From: Plantago elongata
Taxonomy: Eukaryota > Streptophyta > Magnoliopsida > Lamiales > Plantaginaceae
Reading direction: 5' to 3'
NCBI GenBank assembly: GCA_036897095.1
Contig: JAYMSP010002677.1
Coordinates: 1 to 22,951 of the forward strand
DNA length: 22,951 bases
Part shown: positions 1-7,299 of the stretch, piece after piece
How positions within the stretch are numbered: position 1 is the first letter of the stretch
Layout of the letters: every line of letters begins with the position of its first letter
Position numbers and translations under genes: made by a program
The notes under the pieces: model-generated
Seen by the model: only the letters and a program-made list of their open reading frames with translations
Told to the model about the DNA's origin: nothing
Databases searched by the model: none

Positions 1-119
1 AAAAAAAAAAGAGGGCGGGGGGGGGGGGGGTGCGCCAGGCGCTTGCCGCGCCGATGCACGATGCAGGAGTAGGACGCTGCGCCTCTTGGCGCGGCGTCGC
101 GTACGACGTCGTGCCAACG
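1..119. other. GC-rich edge with poly-A and poly-G runs
   Basis: The window opens with ten A followed by an almost pure G run to about position 30. A stretch dominated by GC and short self-complementary CG-rich words (GGCGC, GCGCC, CGTACG) continues to about 119. Its composition is strikingly different from the AT-rich remainder. On the minus strand the LINE RNase H reading frame runs into it without a stop, but the encoded residues become arginine/alanine-rich and no longer resemble RNase H. It may be an insertion into the LINE, a GC-rich simple repeat, or an assembly artefact at a contig edge. Confidence 0.5.
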
Positions 120-2640
120 GCGCCCCATTGGGCATGGTGTTAGTAGCTCGAAGTTCTGACACGACATTTGAGTAATCACCTTCGAAAATAATGTGCTGCA
201 GGTCAAGATTATACGCCAAAATCACCAGTGTTCTGGCTGCAATGGCCTCATCCACTTCCGCATTTGCCACATTCTCGACACCGTGTTGCTGCCAATAGAG
301 AACAATCCCTGTATAATCCCGAACAACAATGCCCATCACAACTGAGTTGTTGTGGTTGTAAAAGGCCGCGTCGTAGTTCACTTTGATGATTCCCGGCGGT
401 GGTTTGGACCAAGTTGTCTGCTGCACAACCGGTTGGGGACAGAAAAACTCCGCCTTGGCCTCATGGAATCGCACCAAATAATTGCGTGCAAACCGGACAG
501 CTTCAGAGGCATCGAAATTAGCAGATTCGTGAACAATTTTGTTCTTGTTACTCCATATGGACCAGCACGAAACCACAAAGAAACAAAACTCATCATGAGA
601 AAGGGCCTGTCGAACCTGTAAAATTCAATGTGTAAGAGTATGATGTGCACCAAACATAACCTCATAAGGTAAATTGGAGCACGCTTAATATAGTCTAGCA
701 AAAGAGTAATCATACGGGCAATGAATAATAGTTTCTAGTTCAATTTTGCACACAACACATAAAGTATCAATGGCCGTCCCTCGCCTAACCAATCACATGG
801 AAACTGGAAGTGCTTGCTTAATTAAGTGCCCGCCAAAGAAAAATCTTAATTTTGTTTAGGATCTTCAACCCCCAAATCCAACTCCAATTCTCACTCTGTA
901 CACTACTAGTTGCTCCCATTCGATTACCATGGGATTGTTTAGCCAATGTCCGGGCTAATTGGTACGCACTCTTAACCGAATAATACCCATGTTTTGAATA
1001 GTGCCAGATTCGGATGTCTTCCGCATTGAGAGTTGGGAGTGGTATCTTTAGAATATGGTCGACATCCACATCCCAAAACACAATACGCAACAATCCCTCA
1101 TCCCACATACCCCGCTCATGATCTAAATTAGTCACTGAGCAGCCTTCTAAATCGAAAAAATTGGGAGTAACCGGCTGGAAGCAGCGATCACGTGAAATCC
1201 AGTGAGCTGAAACAGCCATGACTCTCCGCCCGTTACCAATCCTGCAATGAACCCCTGCCCCAACAAGATTAATGGCACTATGTAGACTTCTCCAAGTGAA
1301 CGAGAAATTGCTCCTTACTGACGCCTCAAATATATCACAATTAGAGAAATACTTGGCTTTAAGAACTCGACTCAAAAGAGTATTCGGAGAATGTATTACT
1401 CTCCAAACTTGTTTCCCAAGCGTAGCCAAGTTAAAAGCTTTAAGGTCACGAAAGCCCATTCCCCCCATCCCTTTCCGAATCACACAAGGAGTCCCACTTA
1501 ATCCAATGTATTTTCCTATCCTTGCCATTTTCCCACCAAAACCTATTTATGATAGACTCAATTTCACGAAGAAGAGAATCTGAGAGTTTGAAGCAACTCA
1601 TAACATAGGTAGGAATGGCTTGGATAATGGCTTTGATGAGAACCTCTTTTCCAACTCGGGATAGGAGCTTGCTCTCATTTCCTTGGACTCTTTGTCACAC
1701 CCTCTCCCTAATCCAATAAAATATCTCCTTCTTAGATCTTCCCATCTCAGTCGGTAGACCAAGATATTTATCATGCTTCTCAACTATACACACATGCAAG
1801 CTCTCTCTCACCTCGCCCACCTGCTCCTCAGTCACATTCCTACTAAACACCACAACATACTTATCTAAATTAATCTCCTACCCAGAAGCCCTGTATCTAT
1901 CAAGAATACTAGCAATCTCCTTTGCTGCCTCCCTAGTAGCCTGACAAAAGATAAGAGTATCATCCGCAAATAAGAGATGAGAGATCCTAGGTGCCCGAGG
2001 AGTCACAACTACTCCCCGAAGCACCTCCCTCTCCTCCGCATCACGAATCAAAGAACTAAAAGCTTCGGTCATAAACAAAAACATATAAGGTGAAAGGGGA
2101 TCTCCCTTGACGAATCCCCCTCTCCGGCTGGATATGATCCAACTGAAACCCATTCAGGAGAACTGAGTAGGAAACAATGGTAACACACAACATCACCAGG
2201 TCAATAAATGACCAAGAAAAACCTAATCTCTCAAGCACTCGCCTTAGAAAAGCCCACTCCACCAGATCGTAAGCCTTACTCATGTCAAGTTTTAAAGCCA
2301 TAGAAACAACTTTGCCCTTGATTTTTTGTTTCAAAAAATGATTAATCTCATATGACACAAGCACAATATCAGTGATTAGCCTATTGAGGATGAATGAAGT
2401 CTGAGTTTCAGAAATGATAGTGCTCATAAAGGGTTCCAGTCTGTTGGTGATAGCTTTAGACGCAATTTTAAACATGACATTACTGAGGCTAATAGAACGA
2501 AACTGATTAACACATACTGATGTTTTACACTTAGAGATAAGAATAATATGAGTGTAATTAAGTTTAGAATCCAGGTTTCTATCGTTAAGCAAAGCTAAAG
2601 CACAATATTTAAATTCGTTTATGATCAAATTGATTCGGAT
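120..2640 (-). mobile_element. Decayed LINE (L1-like) ORF2: reverse transcriptase, zinc finger, RNase H
   Basis: Read on the minus strand, the fragments occur in the order of a plant non-LTR retrotransposon ORF2. The reverse transcriptase begins near 2628. Motif A (DMSKAYD followed by VEW) lies near 2255-2290, motif B (KGDPLSP) near 2080-2110, and the catalytic FADD motif is intact at 1959-1970. The post-RT region (818-1528, residues such as GMGGMGFRDL and WYSxxGYYSVKSAY-like text) follows. A zf-RVT zinc finger with CVVC and a downstream His lies near 715-770. An RNase H-like domain at about 130-470 shows NYDAAF at 361-378, a later AEVDEA and EGDYSNVV, matching the expected D-E-D acidic residues. 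The frame is broken several times, for example near 2100 and between 1598 and 1870. The endonuclease and the N-terminal part are missing, so the copy is 5'-truncated at about 2640. It is a dead copy and not a host gene. Confidence 0.9.
130..617 (-). pseudogene. RNase H-like (RVT_3) domain of the first LINE
   Basis: This minus-strand frame is open from about 617 down to 130. It starts with a linker containing WSIWSNKNKIVHE, typical of the segment between the zinc finger and RNase H in plant LINEs. It then reads WSKPPPGIIKVNYDAAF, a classic start of the plant RVT_3 fold. The later acidic residues lie in AEVDEA and EGDYSNVV. The usual C-terminal part with its last catalytic residue would lie beyond 120, where the sequence becomes GC-rich and unrelated. 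The + strand open frame over the same bases (352-621) is a shadow of this domain. Confidence 0.75.
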
Positions 2641-2644
2641 TGTT

Positions 2645-2841
2645 AGATGAATAAAAATATAAGTGGATTAGTTCCACACCATAACATAAGTTCGAGCTTT
2701 TAGATGAGATGAAATTCTTTCATGGTACACGGTCAACCTATGTACCAATCTCCACGCAGACAATCTCCAACATATATTAAATTTCCACTCGAATGGACTC
2801 CCCAAGGAGGTTGAAGTCGACCACGAGTGCGAGGAGTGTTG
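2645..2841. repeat. Diverged tandem repeat, copy 1 (copia LTR-end-like)
   Basis: This is the first of three related units. It begins with AATATAAGTGGATTAGTTCC and continues with AGTTCGAGCTTTTAGATGAG. It ends in CACGAGTGCGAGGAGTGTTG. Words of this type (..GTGGATT..CCACA.., ..GAGCTTTTAGATGAG.., ..TTCATGG..) occur at the ends of many plant copia-type LTRs just before the primer-binding site. That link is from memory of such elements and no intact LTR pair is visible here. The unit abuts the truncated 5' end of the LINE on one side and a SINE insertion on the other. Confidence 0.6.
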
Positions 2842-2930
2842 GAGTTTTTTTTTGAAACGGCTAAAGGGTGTTCCCCTGACCTATTAGTTGGAGGTGAAGC
2901 GTCTTACCAACTGAGTTGTGTTTCATTGTC
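2842..2930 (-). mobile_element. Short tRNA-derived SINE with 9-bp target site duplication
   Basis: An 89-bp insertion is flanked by the direct repeat GGAGTGTTG at 2833-2841 and 2931-2939. On the minus strand it begins with GACAATGAAACACAACTC, continues with a pol III A-box-like CTCAGTTGGTAAGACGC and a tRNA-like middle. It ends in a poly-A tail, seen as nine to ten T on the + strand around 2845-2853. The head matches the second copy at 4864-4921 over about 58 bases with roughly eight differences. The B box is degraded here (AGGGGAACACC instead of GGTTCGAGTCC). Target duplication, tRNA head and A-tail together mark a LINE-mobilised SINE, unusually short because it is little more than the tRNA head. 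Confidence 0.75.
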
Positions 2931-3139
2931 GGAGTGTTGAAGTATTAATATATATAACTAGATTCCACAACTCTTTACAAGTTCGAGCTTGTAGATGAGA
3001 TTAAATTCTTTCATGCTTAAGAACCTAGAAGGTTCATGGATCAAATCATATTGTCATCATATCCAATCCATATTAATTATCCACTCATTAGGCCTCCTCA
3101 ATGAGGTTGAAACGAGCCCACGAGTGATGGGAGTGTTTG
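2931..3139. repeat. Diverged tandem repeat, copy 2 (copia LTR-end-like)
   Basis: This is the second unit of the array, on the ATL side of the SINE. It shares AGTTCGAGCTTGTAGATGAG and AAATTCTTTCATG with copy 1, and the block around TCCAATCCATATTAATTATC and CCACTC. The ending CCTCCTCAATGAGGTTGAA..CCCACGAGTGATGGGAGTGTTTGAAG is also shared. Several small insertions and many substitutions separate the copies, so the duplication is old. Confidence 0.6.
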
Positions 3140-3215
3140 AAGAATAAATGTAAGTGGATTAGTTGTATACTTTAACATAAATTTGAGTTTTTAGATAAGA
3201 TGAAATTATATCACT
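3140..3215. repeat. Diverged tandem repeat, partial copy 3
   Basis: Only the first part of the unit is present: AATAAATGTAAGTGGATTAG, then AACATAAATTTGAGTTTTTAGATAAGATGAAATT. It ends about 315 bases upstream of the ATL start codon, so the array forms the outer boundary of the ATL promoter. Confidence 0.55.
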
Positions 3216-3530
3216 GGATCATTTCACACATAATTTGGGATTTGAATTTCGAGAATTTCTTATACTCTTGTATACTTTTTGAGTTCGTAATATATTTTTT
3301 GCTGTTAAAATAAAAATACATAAATGATTTCAGATAAAATGTCGGGTCAATGTTTGGAATGGTAGACCAACTAAGACAATTGATAAACACGGCGGAAGTG
3401 AAGGACTGGGACATCACTGGAAGTTTGGAGCCATTGAACTTCTTTGTAGAAGGTTCACATAAAAGTCTCGATCCATTTATCTATATATACAAAAAATATC
3501 TAGTTATATTAACACTACTACTTGAAAAAA
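3216..3530 (+). promoter_or_regulatory. ATL gene proximal promoter and short 5' leader
   Basis: About 315 bases separate the repeat array from the ATL start codon. A TATA-like CTATATATAC lies at 3481-3490, around 40-50 bases before the ATG. If used, it implies a 5' leader of only about 10-20 nucleotides. The + strand frame that opens at 3350 and the minus-strand frame 3211-3417 have no recognisable content. No W-box cluster or other clear element was identified by eye. Confidence 0.45.
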
Positions 3531-4670
3531 ATGAAAACCACCAGAGTTGTTTATCTAACCTTCCTTTTCCTACTACTAGAAACCGCAAATTTAGCCCGAG
3601 CTCAGCCAGGCACTAGCCAAACCGGAAGCAACAACCCGTATTCGTACCGCAGTTTCAATCCTACCGTGGTTATAATTATAGTAATAATTGTAACGTCACT
3701 TTTCTTCATGGTCTGTTTCTCCATCTACATCCGTGAGTGTTCCGATAGTTCTACCGCTCTCCTCCCAACAAATGTCCCCCGTGCCAACATGGCCCGTGGA
3801 CTCGATCGTAGTACCATGGAATCATTCCCGGTTTTCACTTACTCGGAAGTGAAAGAGCACAAGATAGTAGTGGGAGGTATGGAGTGTGCAGTTTGTTTGA
3901 ACGAGTTTGAGGATCATGACATGTTGCGTTTGATACCAAAGTGCGACCATGTGTTCCACCCTGAGTGCATTGATGCGTGGTTTGCCTCCCATGTCACATG
4001 TCCGGTTTGTCGGGCTAATTTACTTCCCATAGTAGGTAATGAACCGGTTCAACCAACTTTAGACTTGACTACCGCTACCGCAGTTGAAGATTGTTCAGTG
4101 AGTTCAAGAAATAGTGAAGTAATTATACAACTTGAGGATGAGAATCAATGTTCAAATAGTTTAACGAGGCCTAAAGTTTTTGGTCTAGGTAAGTTTAGAT
4201 CATACTCAACCGGTCACTCATTGGGTGAAATGGAGCGAAATTGTGATCAATTTACATTGAGATTGCCTGCTGAATTGAGAAAGGAGATGATCATCCGAGC
4301 TTTGCTGAACCGGACTTTTAACAATGTGAGTATGTTTCCTAGAGAGGCAAGCTCTAGAAAGGGGTATAGAGTTGGGGATGAAGGAGAAGGGAGCAATCGG
4401 GCACGTTGGTTTGACCAGAAAGTAAAGTCGGATCGGTGGGCTTTTCTTGCTAGAACATTGTCTATAGATTCGAGGGCGGACATAAACAGGATCCCAATCA
4501 AATTGTCATCATTCAAGTGTTTACAACCAGGGGATGCAGATGAAACCGTTCATATTTCCGATGAACGTGCTAAGGTTAACAGTCGAGGTAGAGCTCCCGG
4601 AGAAGTCCCATTTGGTCAGTTTAGTATCTCGGATCATACGGAAGAGAAGAAAAGTAGTGGCCATAAATAA
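3531..4670 (+). CDS. ATL-family RING-H2 E3 ubiquitin ligase, ATL6/ATL31-like
   Basis: A single uninterrupted exon encodes 379 residues. The ATG at 3531 is the start; the same frame is open three codons upstream but begins there with TTG. Order of parts: hydrophobic signal peptide, residues 1-24, ending ARA before Q25; a short luminal/apoplastic segment rich in N, S and Y; one membrane span at about 45-68; the GLD motif of the ATL family at 90-92; and a RING-H2 finger with C119, C122, C138, H140, H143, C146, C157 and C160. Spacing is C-x2-C-x15-C-x-H-x2-H-x2-C-x10-C-x2-C, with W150 and P158 in the E2-contact positions, so it looks active. The long C-terminal tail contains FTLRLPAELRK and SDRWAFLARTLS (from S300), features I recall from ATL6/ATL31. 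Those Arabidopsis proteins are membrane E3 ligases in carbon/nitrogen balance and immune responses through 14-3-3 turnover. The family assignment is firm; the specific orthology and function are inferred. Intronless structure is usual for ATL genes. Confidence 0.93.
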   Translation: MKTTRVVYLTFLFLLLETANLARAQPGTSQTGSNNPYSYRSFNPTVVIIIVIIVTSLFFMVCFSIYIRECSDSSTALLPTNVPRANMARGLDRSTMESFPVFTYSEVKEHKIVVGGMECAVCLNEFEDHDMLRLIPKCDHVFHPECIDAWFASHVTCPVCRANLLPIVGNEPVQPTLDLTTATAVEDCSVSSRNSEVIIQLEDENQCSNSLTRPKVFGLGKFRSYSTGHSLGEMERNCDQFTLRLPAELRKEMIIRALLNRTFNNVSMFPREASSRKGYRVGDEGEGSNRARWFDQKVKSDRWAFLARTLSIDSRADINRIPIKLSSFKCLQPGDADETVHISDERAKVNSRGRAPGEVPFGQFSISDHTEEKKSSGHK

Positions 4671-4851
4671 TTTGACCCTGGTTCAAGGCAACTTGAAGGT
4701 TTAGGCCGTTTAGCAGTTAGCACTAAGATTGTATCATTAGAGTATGTTAGCTAGCTCCAGTACGTAATTACTTGTTGGATACGGTATTCAATATCATTCT
4801 AAGTGCGTGCACATCTCAGTCTATAATATATATATCTTTTAAATAAATAAA
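4671..4851 (+). other. Probable 3' UTR of the ATL gene
   Basis: After the TAA stop at 4668-4670 there is no further coding potential. The nearest canonical AATAAA signals are overlapping at 4842-4847 and 4846-4851, at the edge of the second SINE copy. If used, the SINE insertion supplies or adjoins the polyadenylation signal of this gene. The exact end of the transcript cannot be seen from DNA. Confidence 0.4.
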
Positions 4852-4921
4852 GGATTACTCGAACCCTCAACCTATTGGTTGGAGGTGAAACGTCTTACCA
4901 ACTGAGCTGCGTTTCATTGTC
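4852..4921 (-). mobile_element. tRNA-derived SINE, second copy, with intact A and B boxes
   Basis: On the minus strand this begins GACAATGAAACGCAGCTC. It has an A-box-like AGCTCAGTTGGTAAGACG (complement of 4891-4908) and a near-perfect B box, GGTTCGAGTAATCC (complement of 4852-4865), at the spacing of a tRNA gene. No complementary 7-bp acceptor stem is apparent, so it is a SINE head and not a tRNA gene. It matches the head of the insertion at 2842-2930 and has the same orientation. Target duplications are not clear; a short AATAA repeat on both sides is possible but low complexity. Confidence 0.65.
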
Positions 4922-4934
4922 AATAATTTTTTTT

Positions 4935-5036
4935 AATACGATAAGTAACTCGAACCTTCAATCTAATACAGTAAGTGACTCGAATCTTTAATCTATTAGT
5001 AAAAAAGAAATGGTCTTCTGAACTGAATTTCGTTAT
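4935..5036 (-). repeat. 30-bp tandem pair and eroded third SINE-like head
   Basis: Two 30-bp units lie end to end at 4935-4964 and 4965-4994, each containing AAGTAACTCGAACCTTCAATCT or a close variant. The second runs on as a strongly diverged version of the adjacent SINE head (ACTCGAATCTTTAATCTATTAG, then TGGTCTTCTGAACTGAATTTCG), compared with 4858-4921. It looks like an older copy of the same family with part of its B-box end duplicated. Confidence 0.5.
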
Positions 5037-6200
5037 TTTTAATCCTATAAGTTTAATGTGCAAGGTTTGAATTCCAACATGTAGTTCCTTCTCATATTAA
5101 ATATGTATATGGAGTTAAAAGTACAAACTTTATCAACTGTTGTGTAAAATGATTCAGTAACTCATAATTTAAAACTTCAAATTTATTTTATGTGGACTAC
5201 ATAGACCCCATAATTACAAATAAATACTAACATTTATATTCAAATTCAGTTAAATAAAAATTAATTACATATAAATTTATGAATTTGAATTTTTAACAAT
5301 TTGAAAATAGAATATTTCATATTTGTCCCTGTTCAATTATCAGCTTTTAAAATTTACTAAAAACCTTAATTTATCAATGTCACGTGTAAGATACATGTGT
5401 ACTTATATATAATTAGTAATTAACTATTATACAATTAAATATAGCCGTTATTTTATTTAATATTAGCCATTTTGTTATTAATTTGAAACTATTTAAACAC
5501 TAAAATATGTTATCTTACCTCTTTATTAAGATATTTCAATATATGTAAGTAAACGTTCATATATATTATTCAAAATAAGTATTATTTCTAATAATCATAT
5601 TGTACAATAAATTTTCATGCACTTTGTTAAACAAATGTACATACTAGTATAGCATATACTTCATTGAATAACAATAATAAATATAATATTCTTTTAAGAA
5701 TATTTATTAAATAAATTTGGATAAAATTATAATATGTTTATGGAATAAAGTAGGATAAAGTGTGACAAAATAAGTTTAAAGAATAATTAAAAAATTGTAA
5801 TGTTATAGTATGACTATAGTAGCCGTTGAGAATTAAATATGACAGAGAGTGAATAATATATAAATTAATCTTTTTATTTATGTATAATTATATAAAATTG
5901 ATATCAAAACACATAAAGATGGAAAATTTATAACGAGTTTGTCACCAACTCTAAATTAACTTTGAAAACACATGTTTAACTTTGAAGAATGAATATTCTA
6001 AAAATTTATTAATTAATAAGTGCTAAATAAATATTACTAAAAATAAATATTATACATGTATATACAATATATGTATATTGTATATACATGTTTATGCATA
6101 CGTAGTGTGTGTAGAGTACATGGAAAATTATTTACAAGCGGTTAGACAATAACTAAGGCATGAATGTAATAGTTACACTAATCGGTATCCAGTTGAGGCT
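5037..6200. other. AT-rich intergenic sequence
   Basis: Very AT-rich DNA with many short AT runs and no coding frame or known family recognised on either strand. A 38-bp palindrome near its end is listed separately. A matrix-attachment or simply neutral role would be guesswork. Confidence 0.6.
6054..6091. repeat. Perfect 17-bp inverted repeat with 4-bp loop
   Basis: ACATGTATATACAATAT at 6054-6070 is followed by ATGT and by its exact reverse complement at 6075-6091. The outer ACATGT words are themselves palindromes. The sequence could extrude as a cruciform or form a hairpin in RNA. No target duplication of a small transposon was found around it. Confidence 0.85.
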
Positions 6201-6215
6201 CAACTGTGCATGAGA

Positions 6216-6254
6216 GAGGGGGGGGGGGGGGGGGGAAAGGGGGGGGCGCGGGGG
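6216..6254. repeat. Poly-G low-complexity tract
   Basis: A run of more than fifteen G is followed by AAA, another G run, then CGCG and five G. It is interrupted enough to allow G-quadruplex formation. Long + strand G runs also occur at 17-30 and 19251-19267, which raises the possibility of a base-calling or assembly artefact. Confidence 0.8.
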
Positions 6255-6799
6255 AAGCTGATGTGTGGGAAATGTAAGTTTTCCTATGTAAAATACTTTA
6301 GTACAACTCTACTGTGTTTTGGTTTTTTTGGAGAAGATATGACTTTATTCATCATACTTACAGAAGTACATTTGCATCATTAATGTTGATACCGATATAT
6401 GTCCTAAATCCGCTAAGGGCATTTTAGAGCTTGTCCTAGAGTGCATCATATCCATATAAGGCTTCCACCGCGTACTAGCACGAGCAAATGAGGTCCGTCT
6501 TATATGGGAATCCTCCGGGCGCGACCATGATCGAAAAGGACACTATGCCTCTTACGGGTCCATCACCCTAAGATGGTGAAGGTCTGGAATGGATAACTTG
6601 ACCCATTGCAGGTTTTTTATCTAAGGATGTCCGATGGACCAGCCAAGCCCACTTAGGATGCCAATCAAAATAGATGTGCCCAAGTTCACAGGCTAAGCCC
6701 CGGACATACACCTGCGACACCGTCTTCACTGATCCTATACATGGAAATAGTATAACGGGGACCAAAGGGACCGAAATGACCTCGAGGCCCAATAATTAT
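6255..6799. other. Unassigned sequence upstream of the putative gypsy LTR
   Basis: This is moderate-GC sequence quite unlike the AT-rich DNA to its left, with words such as TCCGGGCGCGACC and ATGGGCCACAAGG-like text continuing into the putative LTR. It is probably part of a retrotransposon, perhaps the same or a neighbouring gypsy element, but no domain is readable. The minus-strand frame 6568-6792 has no recognisable similarity. Confidence 0.35.
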
Positions 6800-7246
6800 T
6801 GTTGGACTTATGTCCCTTAATTATTCCATGGGCCACAAGGAGCATGGTTGCCCTAGAATTTGACGCCTACACTTGGGACCACCTCAATGAATTTGAACTT
6901 CTAGGTTACAATCCATATAAATACTGCACCATTCTCGATATTCGAGGTAAGTCATAACACGTAATATTGAAGTTATCTAAGTAGTGTCTGAGAACTTGAG
7001 TCCCCACTATTCACCCTTATATAACTCCATATTGTAATTGCTACATTGGGAGCTGCCAACTCTCACTAGAGAAACATCTCATTCTGGTTTGACCTCGGCA
7101 AACCGGACTCACTAACGCACCCCCCCCCCACAAGTCATTTCAGGTCTCTAGCATTGTCGAAAGTATGGAAACCACGAGGTGGAGTGAATGGTTCAAAGCA
7201 ACCACTATATTAGTTTAGTTAGTGATCGAGGTTCAACCCCTCATCA
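6800..7246 (+). mobile_element. Putative 5' LTR of the Tat-like gypsy element
   Basis: The right edge is placed at CATCA ending at 7246, because primer-binding-site-like sequence follows at once. The left edge is a guess at TGTTGGACTTATG (6800), which resembles starts of related plant LTRs. Inside, a TATA box TATAAATA at 6916-6923 fits an LTR promoter. No second LTR is seen in this window, because the element is interrupted by a LINE. Confidence 0.4.
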
Positions 7247-7264
7247 TTTGTTGCCGTCTGTGCG
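7247..7264 (+). promoter_or_regulatory. Primer-binding-site-like sequence of a Tat-lineage gypsy element
   Basis: TTTGTTGCCGTCTGTGCG resembles TTTGGCGCCGTCTGTGGG, the sequence I recall just inside the 5' LTR of Tat-lineage plant Ty3/gypsy elements. Two adjacent substitutions (GC to TT) and a later G to C are present, in keeping with decay. Confidence 0.55.
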
Positions 7265-7299
7265 AGAACAAGGAGGATAGCACGAGTAGCTACTCCGCC

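Noticed and set aside
352..621. An 89-codon + strand open frame
   Set aside because: It lies opposite the LINE RNase H domain, which reads convincingly on the minus strand, and has no family features of its own.
3522..3530. A start of the ATL protein three codons upstream of 3531
   Set aside because: The codon at 3522 is TTG, not ATG; in a plant nuclear gene the ATG at 3531, followed directly by the signal peptide, is the credible start.
4247..4516. An 89-codon minus-strand frame inside the ATL gene
   Set aside because: It is antisense to a clearly conserved coding region and shows no motif.
4852..4921. A genuine tRNA gene on the minus strand
   Set aside because: A and B boxes are good, but no paired acceptor stem is visible and a related copy is an A-tailed insertion with target duplication, so it is a SINE head.
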